From: Acholoe squamosa
Lineage: Eukaryota > Annelida > Polychaeta > Phyllodocida > Polynoidae
Reading direction: 5' to 3'
Length of the DNA: 64,000 nucleotides
Assembly: GCA_949317995.1 (NCBI GenBank)
Contig: OX439038.1
Coordinates: 806,001-870,000 of the forward strand
In this document: positions 10,291 through 20,200 of the stretch, piece by piece
How the letters are laid out: each line of letters begins with the position of its first letter
Numbering within the stretch: the stretch's first letter is position 1
Program-made: the position numbers and the translations under genes
The notes under the pieces: model-generated
Told to the model about the DNA's origin: nothing
The model's input: the letters and a program-made list of their open reading frames with translations, nothing else
Databases searched by the model: none

Positions 10291-10299
10291 GGGTATCTC
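10278..10299. repeat. 11-bp tandem duplication at the pro/pol junction
   Basis: ACGGGTATCTC is present twice head to tail (10278-10288, 10289-10299). Eleven is not a multiple of three, so the second copy puts protease and pol in different frames and supplies the stop that ends protease. Confidence 0.9.
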
Positions 10300-11009
10300 A
10301 CACTCAACACTCCTGTTTGGGGTTCCAATACAGCACCATACAGGGATGCGAAATCCAACCCGAGTATCCCCTCATCTGCTATATCCGCAACGGTGGCGCT
10401 CATGACATAGTCATGTATACCATCTAACTGTAGTCTCACACAAGTTCTACCATACGTTTGCAAGGTACTGCCGTCGGCCGTCTGAGCACTTCCTCCCGAT
10501 TTGAGAGTATCATGTTCATCCGGTATAAGGTCGTAGAACCCCTTGGAGATACAAGAGTGGCTAGCTCCCGTATCCACAAGGAATTCGGCAGACCTTCCGT
10601 TAACAGTAAGGCAAACATACCACCGCCTTCCGTTTAGAACAGAGGGCATGTCCGTGACAATCGGAACGTCATTTTTCACACCAGGAGTCAATCCACATCC
10701 TTTTAAGAATTCCAGACAAGGATGACCCGGGGGCAGGTGGGCACCACAGACCTTGGCTAACGAATAGCCGCCTGCCTCGTTACTGATATTGGGTTTCCCC
10801 TGTGCTCCCATAGCACCTGTTATATCAGCTTCCCTAACCTTCCGGGTGTCTACAACCACCTCGGTGTTAGGCGATCTTGTTACTTCATGTGAACTATCAT
10901 CACGGATGGTGATATCATGGCAAGATTTGTCACTGGGATCCCCTTCTTTGCCCCTCGGGAGACCCCTCCTTAGTTTTCCTCTGTACTTACTCCAGAGACA
11001 CTCTCCTGT
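10287..11009 (-). CDS. pro: Gypsy aspartyl protease
   Basis: This retropepsin-like protease would cleave the Gag-Pro-Pol polyprotein. The catalytic motif is FLVDTGASHSCIS and the partner strand motif is ILGLDF, with normal spacing of about 70 residues. The frame is open from just after a TAG at 11010-11012, overlaps the last 40 bases of gag, and lies -1 to gag; no ATG is suitably placed, so a -1 ribosomal shift before the gag stop is likely. The gag end reads GAG-GAA-AAC-TAA, an A-rich site but not a textbook X-XXY-YYZ heptamer. The frame ends within the 11-bp duplication. Confidence 0.9.
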   Translation of the reverse strand, partial: TGECLWSKYRGKLRRGLPRGKEGDPSDKSCHDITIRDDSSHEVTRSPNTEVVVDTRKVREADITGAMGAQGKPNISNEAGGYSLAKVCGAHLPPGHPCLEFLKGCGLTPGVKNDVPIVTDMPSVLNGRRWYVCLTVNGRSAEFLVDTGASHSCISKGFYDLIPDEHDTLKSGGSAQTADGSTLQTYGRTCVRLQLDGIHDYVMSATVADIADEGILGLDFASLYGAVLEPQTGVLSVRYP

Positions 11010-13753
11010 CTACGAGGGACAGGTTTTTCAGCCATACATTCTGGAGCATAATGCCCCAGTTTCTGGCATCTGAAACATCTCCTCTGGGATTTGTCAACTC
11101 TCGGTCTCTTTAGAGCTTCTGTTAATCCGGCTAATAATGTTTCCATCATGTTAGTCGGAGCAACAGTGGCTGCTACAGTTGGGTTCGCCGTAGAGGCTAC
11201 ACTGCCAGGTTGAGTTGATCCGGAAGCTGTTTTACCAGCAACTGATCCTCCTCTCCCTCTCGAATGTACTTTCCTATACCGCTTTTGTCGGTAATATTTT
11301 CCAGCTACATGCACTGAACCAATATAATCTCCGTTTTCATCGGAGACATATTCATCATTCTCATCAACTTCATTCGATTCAACCGGAGCTAATTGGGAAG
11401 TATCATATACCGGAGCAGGTGTACCTCCGTATTGGAATGGAGCTGCTCTTATTGGATTAGGTCCGAGACCTACCAGACGTTTCTTCATGTCATGTCCATC
11501 GATTGCTATGAACAGATCACTGAAGGAAGTGTCATCTTTCCAAGAGTCCCAGACCACTTGCTTGTGATCCGGATCACGCAATCCACTGTAGAATTGTATA
11601 AACAATTCTTGTAGATAACAATCATCATCATGAGCCCAATTTGGACGTGCTTTCGAAAGCAAGTCCTGTAGCTCCAAACCAAAGACTTTGTGTGATTCTT
11701 TAGGTTTTTGTGTCCTCTTCTTAAAGCTTACCCACGGATCTTCTCTAACGATTGATCCGAAAAGGTATGCGGCACATTCGACCAATTGATCATAGGTACC
11801 ATATATTCCATAAGCTGCTCTCCATTGGTTGAGAGCTACTTTTCCGCCTTTATTTAACCAACAAATCAAATATGGCAGAGCTTCTTCTTTTGTCCAGCCA
11901 CTACAATTGACTTCGTCAACAAAAGCTTGATACCTGTCCTTCCATGGATCATTAGAATCATATGGAGGGGGTATCCGTGCCTGCCTACGTGCCGGATTAT
12001 TGCATCCGCGTAGTCTATCTGCTTCTCGCATGCTCCAGTTCATGACTTCCATGCCGTCTGCTCCCTTTCGGTAGCAGTCAATGCCAAGGTTTTGTATACA
12101 TTGGCTTCTATCAAAGATGGTTTGCATCCCTGCAGGCATAGAAGTTCTCCTGTTAGGTTTCCTGCCATCTCCTCCTGATCCTGATCCTCCGAATCCGGAT
12201 CCTCCTGGGCCGCCTAGAGGGTTTCCTCCTGGTGGACCATTATTATTATAGCCTCCAGATGAACCACCAGGGTATCCACTATTGTGACCGGTGTTTCCAG
12301 AAGAAGCATATCTAGGGTAAGAATCATTTTGATTCCCTCCCTGGTTATAGCTATTACCATTCTGATAATTGCCACTTCCCGATGGATTATAATTATTTCT
12401 ATATCCATAGGAAGATGTTCTCGGTTGGTACGTACCGCCGTTGGTATTGTTTTGTGGCGGATTTGGTCTCGGAAAATGTCCATCAGTAGGACCATTACCA
12501 GAACCTGGGGGTGGATTCGGTAATCTTGGTACTGCTGGTGTACTGTGGCCGGGTTGGGGGAAATATGAAGGTGGTGTCAACATATGTCTCATTGGTCCGG
12601 GTGCTCTTGGTTGTGCCACGGGTGAATTATTATTAATCCCTGTAGCACCATCGTGAGTCGCTTTGATTTTGTGACTCAAATCTGGTATGGGTGGTGCTGG
12701 TCCTATCGTATCCAGCATTGGAACTACTGGTTTAGATGCGGTTCCATTTACTGCAGCATTATCCGGTTTCTTATAGATTCCGGATACCACATTCTTGTCA
12801 GCCCCATCATCAACGAATGGGCTGTATCTAATTGGGGTTGCATCTTTAGATGTCTTTCCCAACATTGTAGATACCACAGCTGGGTCTATATTACCTATAG
12901 TTAACTGGGCTGCTTCTACATATTTATCTAGAGTTATTGCAGTGGCCTGCAATTCCTGAAGCTCATTCGTGAGTTTCTGTCTATCCTCCTCCAGTTGTTT
13001 GTTGTAAGCTATAATGCCTACCCGGATGGTCTCATTATCTTCAGCTTGTTTACTGCACTGAAGTTTCAATTTATCCAACTCCTCCTGATAATGGCGAATT
13101 TCGGATTCGAATTTTGTCTTATCAAGGTTTAGTTGGTCGTTCGTATCTATGTATGTTTGGATACGAATGTGCCTATTGTCATATTCTTTATTGAATGAAT
13201 CTCTCATAGATTGAAGTTTTAGTTCTTCACTCTCGAGTTCTTTCATGTACTCGCTCCTTCTGGCTTCGAATTCCTTTCGCATGCCAGTTAGGTCCTCTTC
13301 CATTTGAAGTTTTTCATGCAATACTTCATCCTTAGCTTTGACCAAGGTATTTAAATTCTCGTTCAAAGTTACATAAGTTTCATTCAACAACAGGACATCC
13401 GGTCGTTTTAATTCTTCACCTTCCGGTACCGCATAGGTTAAGTCGCCATCTATAGCGCTATAATCTAATATTGGTAATTCGGGCCTGGGTAACCTATAAG
13501 GTAGTTCTCTGAATGTTACCCTTTTTCGCATTGGTGCCGGATGTTCTGGGTTAGTACTACCACCGACTTCGAACATCGAATCACATAATTCGTCAACAAT
13601 TGAATGCTGGCCTATTAAGTTACTATGTCTCTGTATGGACTGTTCGCGTCGTACAGAGTCTGGCAGATTCTCCTCACTATCATTATAGTGGGGTCCGGGA
13701 TCTCTCCAGGATGCTGATTCTGCATCTTGTGAGTTCGAATGGGCTTGGAGCAT
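10970..13753 (-). CDS. gag: Gypsy gag with coiled coil, Gly/Asn-rich region, capsid and CCHC knuckle
   Basis: This is the structural protein that packages element RNA. The first in-frame ATG is 13753 (927 aa). The frame is open upstream to inside the 5' LTR without another ATG, so a non-AUG start is possible. The order is: Ser/Asn-rich start; long Glu/Lys-rich coiled coil (about residues 120-290); Pro-rich linker; Gly/Asn/Tyr/Ser-rich prion-like segment (about 428-534, DNA 12150-12470); a capsid-like helical domain with the words WLNKGGKVALNQWRAAYG and LFIQFYSGLRD; a Gly/Thr/Ala linker; and one zinc knuckle CFRCQKLGHYAPEC (11036-11077), C-x2-C-x4-H-x4-C. It is about twice the length of a usual Ty3/Gypsy Gag because of the N-terminal coiled coil and low-complexity segment. 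Confidence 0.93.
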   Translation of the reverse strand: MLQAHSNSQDAESASWRDPGPHYNDSEENLPDSVRREQSIQRHSNLIGQHSIVDELCDSMFEVGGSTNPEHPAPMRKRVTFRELPYRLPRPELPILDYSAIDGDLTYAVPEGEELKRPDVLLLNETYVTLNENLNTLVKAKDEVLHEKLQMEEDLTGMRKEFEARRSEYMKELESEELKLQSMRDSFNKEYDNRHIRIQTYIDTNDQLNLDKTKFESEIRHYQEELDKLKLQCSKQAEDNETIRVGIIAYNKQLEEDRQKLTNELQELQATAITLDKYVEAAQLTIGNIDPAVVSTMLGKTSKDATPIRYSPFVDDGADKNVVSGIYKKPDNAAVNGTASKPVVPMLDTIGPAPPIPDLSHKIKATHDGATGINNNSPVAQPRAPGPMRHMLTPPSYFPQPGHSTPAVPRLPNPPPGSGNGPTDGHFPRPNPPQNNTNGGTYQPRTSSYGYRNNYNPSGSGNYQNGNSYNQGGNQNDSYPRYASSGNTGHNSGYPGGSSGGYNNNGPPGGNPLGGPGGSGFGGSGSGGDGRKPNRRTSMPAGMQTIFDRSQCIQNLGIDCYRKGADGMEVMNWSMREADRLRGCNNPARRQARIPPPYDSNDPWKDRYQAFVDEVNCSGWTKEEALPYLICWLNKGGKVALNQWRAAYGIYGTYDQLVECAAYLFGSIVREDPWVSFKKRTQKPKESHKVFGLELQDLLSKARPNWAHDDDCYLQELFIQFYSGLRDPDHKQVVWDSWKDDTSFSDLFIAIDGHDMKKRLVGLGPNPIRAAPFQYGGTPAPVYDTSQLAPVESNEVDENDEYVSDENGDYIGSVHVAGKYYRQKRYRKVHSRGRGGSVAGKTASGSTQPGSVASTANPTVAATVAPTNMMETLLAGLTEALKRPRVDKSQRRCFRCQKLGHYAPECMAEKPVPRRQESVSGVSTEEN

Positions 13754-13876
13754 TAGCGATCCATTTCCATTCTCTTGGGCAAGTGATTGCCCTGCTGGGT
13801 TAGCTTCCCTAAGGGTGTCTAACCCATGTACTAGCCGTTCGGACGTTATAACGTCCGGGCTATACACCAGAATTAA

Positions 13877-13891
13877 CTGGTCACGGCACCA
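13877..13891 (-). other. primer-binding site
   Basis: One base inside the 5' LTR the minus strand reads TGGTGCCGTGACCAG. TGG complements the CCA end of a tRNA, as expected of a minus-strand primer site. The first eight bases fit tRNA-Phe-type 3' ends but the rest does not, so the primer tRNA is not assigned. Confidence 0.75.
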
Positions 13892-13892
13892 G

Positions 13893-14269
13893 TGTAAGGG
13901 TTTGTGGCCTTACGGACCTGGGGGGTTCGGGTCTTACGATTCGGAAAGAAAGAGTAAGACAGTATTCCAAGTGTATGCCAACGGTTAGGTTTATTACTTA
14001 ATGCACACTCACGGCTGCCGAATGATATCAAAGAGGCAGCTAATATTAAAAGGCAGTGGTTTACATAGTGTGGAGGCCAGAAGGGCCTCTGACGCAGCGG
14101 CTGAGCCCTGGGCTTTATATACGGACCCAGGTGTTCGTCGTCAGATGTCCCCACAGACCCGGATCGGTGCTGCCACCTATCCGGAACCTGAGGAACGTCC
14201 GACGACTCGACTCACCCGCCACGTCAGACGGTACCCAACTCCTATGGTTTAGTAAAGTGTACCTCTACA
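13893..14269 (-). repeat. 5' LTR of the Gypsy element
   Basis: This is the 377-bp partner of 1409-1785. In element orientation it is upstream and carries the promoter used for the genomic RNA. It is followed by the target duplication GTTG. Confidence 0.95.
14115..14121 (-). promoter_or_regulatory. TATA box in the 5' LTR
   Basis: The minus strand reads TATATAA inside CCGTATATAAAGCCC, about 155 bp into the 5' LTR and upstream of the AATAAA at 13990-13995. It is the likely core promoter of the element. Confidence 0.7.
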
Positions 14270-17200
14270 GTTGTATGACAGGTACAGTGGTAATTAAGTA
14301 GAGTTATTTAAGTCTATGTTGTATGACAGGTACAGTGGTAATTAAGTAGAGTTATTTAAGTCTATGTTGTATGACAGGTACAGTGGTAATTTAGTAGAGT
14401 GATTTAAGTCTATGTTGTATGACAGGTACAGTGGTAAGTAGGGTTATTTAAGTCTATGTTGTACGACAGGTACAGTGGTAAGTAGAGTTATTTAAGTCTA
14501 TGTTGTATGACAGGTACAGTGGTAAGTAGAGTTATTTGAGTCTATGTTGTACGACAGGTACAGTGGTACGTAGAGTTATTTAAGTCTATGGTGTATGACA
14601 GGTACAGTGGTAAGTAGAGTTATTTAAGTCTATGTTGTATGACAGGTACAGTGGTAAGTGGAGTTATTTAAGTCTATGTTGTATGACAGGTACAGTGGTA
14701 AGTAGAGTTATTTAAGTCTATGTTGTATGACAGGTACAGTGGTAAGTAGAGTTATTTAAGTCTATGTTGTATGACAGGTACAGTGGTAATTTAGTAGAGT
14801 TATTTAAGTCTATGTTGTATGACAGGTACAGTGGTAATTAAGTAGAGTTATTTAAGTCTATGTTGTATGACAGGTACAGTGGTAAGTAGAGTTATTTAAG
14901 TCTATGTTGTATGACAGGTACAGTGGTAAGTAGAGTTATTTAAGTCTATGTTGTATGACAGGTACAGTGGTAATTTAGTAGAGTTATTTAAGTCTATGTT
15001 GTATGACAGGTACAGTGGTAAGTAGAGTTATTTAAGTCTATGTTGTATGACAGGTACAGTGGTAAGTAGAGTTATTTAAGTCTATGTTGTATGACAGGTA
15101 CAGTGGTAAGTAGAGTTATTCAAGTCTATGTTGTATGACAGGTACAGTGGTAAGTAGAGTTATTTAAGTCTATGTTGTACGACAGGTACAGTGGTTAGTA
15201 GAGTTATTTAAGTCTATGTTGTATGACAGGTACAGTGGTAGGTAGAGTTATTTAAGTCTATGTTGTATGACAGGTACAGTGGTACGTAGAGTTATTTAAG
15301 TCTATGTTGTATGACAGGTACAGTGGTAATTAAGTAGAGTTATTTAAGTCTATGTTGTATGACAGGTACAGTGGTAAGTAGAGTTATTTAAGTCTATGTT
15401 GTATGACAGGTACAGTGATAAGTAGAGTTATTTAAGTCTATGTTGTATGACAGGTACAGTGGTAATTTAGTAGAGTTATTTAAGTCTATGTTGTATGACA
15501 GGTACAGTGGTAATTAAGTAGAGTTATTTAAGTCTATGTTGTATGACAGGTACAGTGGTAAGTAGAGTTATTTAAGTCTATGTTGTATGACAGGTACAGT
15601 GGTAAGTAGAGTTATTTAAGTCTATGTTGTATGACAGGTACAGTGGTAATTTAGTAGAGTTATTTAAGTCTATGTTGTATGACAGGTACAGTGGTAAGTA
15701 GAGTTATTTAAGTCTATGTTGTATGACAGGTACAGTGGTAAGTAGAGTTATTTAAGTCTATGTTGTATGACAGGTACAGTGGTAAGTAGAGTTATTCAAG
15801 TCTATGTTGTATGACAGGTACAGTGGTAAGTAGAGTTATTTAAGTCTATGTTGTACGACAGGTACAGTGGTTAGTAGAGTTATTTAAGTCTATGTTGTAT
15901 GACAGGTACAGTGGTAGGTAGAGTTATTTAAGTCTATGTTGTATGACAGGTACAGTGGTACGTAGAGTTATTTAAGTCTATGTTGTATGACAGGTACAGT
16001 GGTAATTAAGTAGAGTTATTTAAGTCTATGTTGTATGACAGGTACAGTGGTAAGTAGAGTTATTTAAGTCTATGTTGTATGACAGGTACAGTGATAAGTA
16101 GAGTTATTTAAGTCTATGTTGTATGACAGGTACAGTGGTAATTTAGTAGAGTTATTTAAGTCTATGTTGTATGACAGGTACAGTGGTAATTAAGTAGAGT
16201 TATTTAAGTCTATGTTGTATGACAGGTACAGTGGTAAGTAGAGTTATTTAAGTCTATGTTGTATGACAGGTACAGTGGTAAGTAGAGTTATTTAAGTCTA
16301 TGTTGTATGACAGGTACAGTGGTAATTTAGTAGAGTTATTTAAGTCTATGTTGTATGACAGGTACAGTGGTACGTAGGGTTATTTAAGTCTATGTTGTAT
16401 GACAGGTACAGTGGTAAGTAGGGTTATTGAAGTCTATGTTGTATGACAGGTACAGTGGTACGTAGAGTTATTTAAGTCTATGTTGTATGACAGGTACAGT
16501 GGTACGTAGGGTTATTTAAGTCTATGTTGTATGACAGGTACAGTGGTAAGTAGGGTTATTTAAGTCTATGTTGTATGACAGGTACAGTGGTAATTTAGTA
16601 GAGTTATTTAAGTCTATGTTGTATGACAGGTACAGTGGTAAGTAGAGTTATTTAAGTCTATGTTGTATGACAGGTACAGTGGTAAGTAGAGTTATTTAAG
16701 TCTATGTTGTATGACAGGTACAGTGGTAAGTAGGGTTATTTAAGTCTATGTTGTATGACAGGTACAGTGGTAATTTAGTAGAGTTATTTAAGTCTATGTT
16801 GTATGACAGGTACAGTGGTAAGTAGGGTTATTTAAGTCTATGTTGTATGACAGGTACAGTGGTAAGTAGAGTTATTTAAGTCTATGTTGTATGACAGGTA
16901 CAGTGGTAAGTAGAGTTATTTAAGTCTATGTTGTATGACAGGTACAGTGGTAAGTAGGGTTATTTAAGTCTATGTTGTATGACAGGTACAGTGGTAATTT
17001 AGTAGAGTTATTTAAGTCTATGTTGTACGACAGGTACAGTGGTAAGTAGAGTTATTTAAGTCTATGTTGTATGACAGGTACAGTGGTAAGTAGAGTTATT
17101 TAAGTCTATGGTGTATGACAGGTACAGTGGTAAGTAGAGTTATTTAAGTCTATGTTGTATGACAGGTACAGTGGTACGTAGAGTTATTTAAGTCTATGTT

Positions 17201-20200
17201 GTACGACAGGTACAGTGGTAAGTAGAGTGATTTAAGTCTATGTTGTATGACAGGTACAGTGGTAAGTGGAGTTATTTAAGTCTATGTTGTATGAAAGGTA
17301 CAGTGGTACGTAGAGTTATTTAAGTCTATGTTGTATGACAGGTACAGTGGTAAATAGAGTTATCTAAGTCTATGTTGTATGACAGGTACAGTGGTAATTA
17401 AGTAGAGTTATTTAAGTCTATGTTGTATGACAGGTACAGTGGTAATTAAGTAGAGTTATTTAAGTCTATGTTGTATGACAGGTACAGTGGTAATTAAGTA
17501 GAGTTATTTAAGTCTATGTTGTATGACAGGTACAGTGGTACGTAGAGTTATTTAAGTCTATGTTGCATGACAGGTACAGTGGTACGTAGAGTTATTTAAG
17601 TCTATGTTGTATGACAGGTACAGTGGTAATTTAGTAGAGTGATTTAAGTCTATGTTGTATGACAGGTACAGTGGTAAGTAGAGTTATTTAAGTCTATGTT
17701 GTATGACAGGTACAGTGGTAATTTAGTAGAGTGATTTAAGTCTATGTTGTACGACAGGTACAGTGGTACGTAGAGTTATTTAAGTCTATGTTGTATGACA
17801 GGTACAGTGGTAATTTAGTACAGTGATTTAAGTCTATGTTGTACGACAGGTACAGTGGTACGTAGAGTTATTTAAGTCTATGTTGTATGACAGGCACAGT
17901 GGTAATTAAGTAGAGTTATTTAAGTCTATGTTGTATGACAGGTACAGTGGTAAGTAGAGTTATTTAAGTCTATGTTGTACGACAGTTACAGTGGTAAATA
18001 GAGTTATTTAAGTCTATGTTGTATGACAGGTACAGTGGTACGTAGAGTTATTTAAGTCTATGTTGTACGATAGGTACAGTGGTACGTAGAGTTATTTAAG
18101 TCTATGTTGTATGACAGGTACAGTGGTAAGTAGAGTTATTTAAGTCTATGTTGTACGACAGGTACAGTGGTAAGTAGAGTTATTTAAGTCTATGTTGTAC
18201 GACAGGTACAGTGGTAATTAAGTAGAGTTATTTAAGTCTATGTTGTATGACAGGTACAGTGATAAGTAGAGTTATTTAAGTCTATGTTGTACGACAGGTA
18301 CAGTGGTAAGTAGAGTGATTTAAGTCTATGTTGTACGACAGGTACAGTGGTAAGTAGAGTTATTTAAGTCTATGTTGTATGACAGGTACAGTGGTACGTA
18401 GAGTTATTTAAGTCTATGTTGTACGACAGGTACAGTGGTAAGTAGAGTGATTTAAGTCTATGTTGTATGACAGGTACAGTGGTAAGTGGAGTTATTTAAG
18501 TCTATGTTGTATGAAAGGTACAGTGGTACGTAGAGTTATTTAAGTCTATGTTGTATGACAGGTACAGTGGTAAATAGAGTTATCTAAGTCTATGTTGTAT
18601 GACAGGTACAGTGGTAATTAAGTAGAGTTATTTAAGTCTATGTTGTATGACAGGTACAGTGGTAATTAAGTAGAGTTATTTAAGTCTATGTTGTATGACA
18701 GGTACAGTGGTAATTAATTAGAGTTATTTAAGTCTATGTTGTATGACAGGTACAGTGGTACGTAGAGTTATTTAAGTCTATGTTGTATGACAGGTACAGT
18801 GGTAAGTAGAGTTATTTGAGTCTATGTTGTACGACAGGTACAGTGGTACGTAGAGTTATTTAAGTCTATGGTGTATGACAGGTACAGTGGTAAGTAGAGT
18901 TATTTAAGTCTATGTTGTATGACAGGTACAGTGGTACGTAGAGTTATTTAAGTCTATGTTGTATGACAGGTACAGTTGTAAGTAGAGTTATTTAAGTCTA
19001 TGTTGTATGACAGGTACAGTGGTAAGTGGAGTTATTTAAGTCTATGTTGTATGACAGGTACAGTGGTAAGTAGAGTTATTTAAGTCTATGTTGTATGACA
19101 GGTACAGTGGTAAGTAGAGTTATTTAAGTCTATGTTGTATGACAGGTACAGTGGTAATTTAGTAGAGTTATTTAAGTCTATGTTGTATGACAGGTACAGT
19201 GGTAATTAAGTAGAGTTATTTAAGTCTATGTTGTATGACAGGTACAGTGGTAAGTAGAGTTATTTAAGTCTATGTTGTATGACAGGTACAGTGGTAAGTA
19301 GAGTTATTTAAGTCTATGTTGTATGACAGGTACAGTGGTAATTTAGTAGAGTTATTTAAGTCTATGTTGTATGACAGGTACAGTGGTAAGTAGAGTTATT
19401 TAAGTCTATGTTGTATGACAGGTACAGTGGTAAGTAGAGTTATTTAAGTCTATGTTGTATGACAGGTACAGTGGTAAGTAGAGTTATTCAAGTCTATGTT
19501 GTATGACAGGTACAGTGGTAAGTAGAGTTATTTAAGTCTATGTTGTACGACAGGTACAGTGGTTAGTAGAGTTATTTAAGTCTATGTTGTATGACAGGTA
19601 CAGTGGTAGGTAGAGTTATTTAAGTCTATGTTGTATGACAGGTACAGTGGTACGTAGAGTTATTTAAGTCTATGTTGTATGACAGGTACAGTGGTAATTA
19701 AGTAGAGTTATTTAAGTCTATGTTGTATGACAGGTACAGTGGTAAGTAGAGTTATTTAAGTCTATGTTGTATGACAGGTACAGTGATAAGTAGAGTTATT
19801 TAAGTCTATGTTGTATGACAGGTACAGTGGTAATTTAGTAGAGTTATTTAAGTCTATGTTGTATGACAGGTACAGTGGTAATTAAGTAGAGTTATTTAAG
19901 TCTATGTTGTATGACAGGTACAGTGGTAAGTAGAGTTATTTAAGTCTATGTTGTATGACAGGTACAGTGGTAAGTAGAGTTATTTAAGTCTATGTTGTAT
20001 CACAGGTACAGTGGTAATTTAGTAGAGTTATTTAAGTCTATGTTGTATGACAGGTACAGTGGTAAGTAGAGTTATTTAAGTCTATGTTGTATGACAGGTA
20101 CAGTGGTAAGTAGAGTTATTTAAGTCTATGTTGTATGACAGGTACAGTGGTAAGTAGAGTTATTCAAGTCTATGTTGTATGACAGGTACAGTGGTAAGTA

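Larger units (their letters stand above)
1409..14269 (-). mobile_element. Ty3/Gypsy LTR retrotransposon, 12.86 kb, with an extra ORF3
   Basis: The element is bounded by two 377-bp direct repeats that begin TG and end CA and is flanked by the 4-bp duplication GTTG (1405-1408 and 14270-14273). Removing it and one GTTG restores a perfect satellite unit. It reads on the minus strand in the order 5' LTR (right), primer-binding site, gag with a CCHC knuckle, aspartyl protease, reverse transcriptase, RNase H, integrase, ORF3, a long AT-rich stretch, polypurine tract, 3' LTR (left). The RT-RH-IN order places it in Ty3/Gypsy (Metaviridae-like) and excludes Copia. I found one LTR-LTR difference by eye (T at 1429, C at 13913), so insertion was recent. 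The length is well above the usual 5-8 kb because of ORF3 and the 3' non-coding block. An 11-bp duplication between pro and pol may have made this copy defective. Confidence 0.95.
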
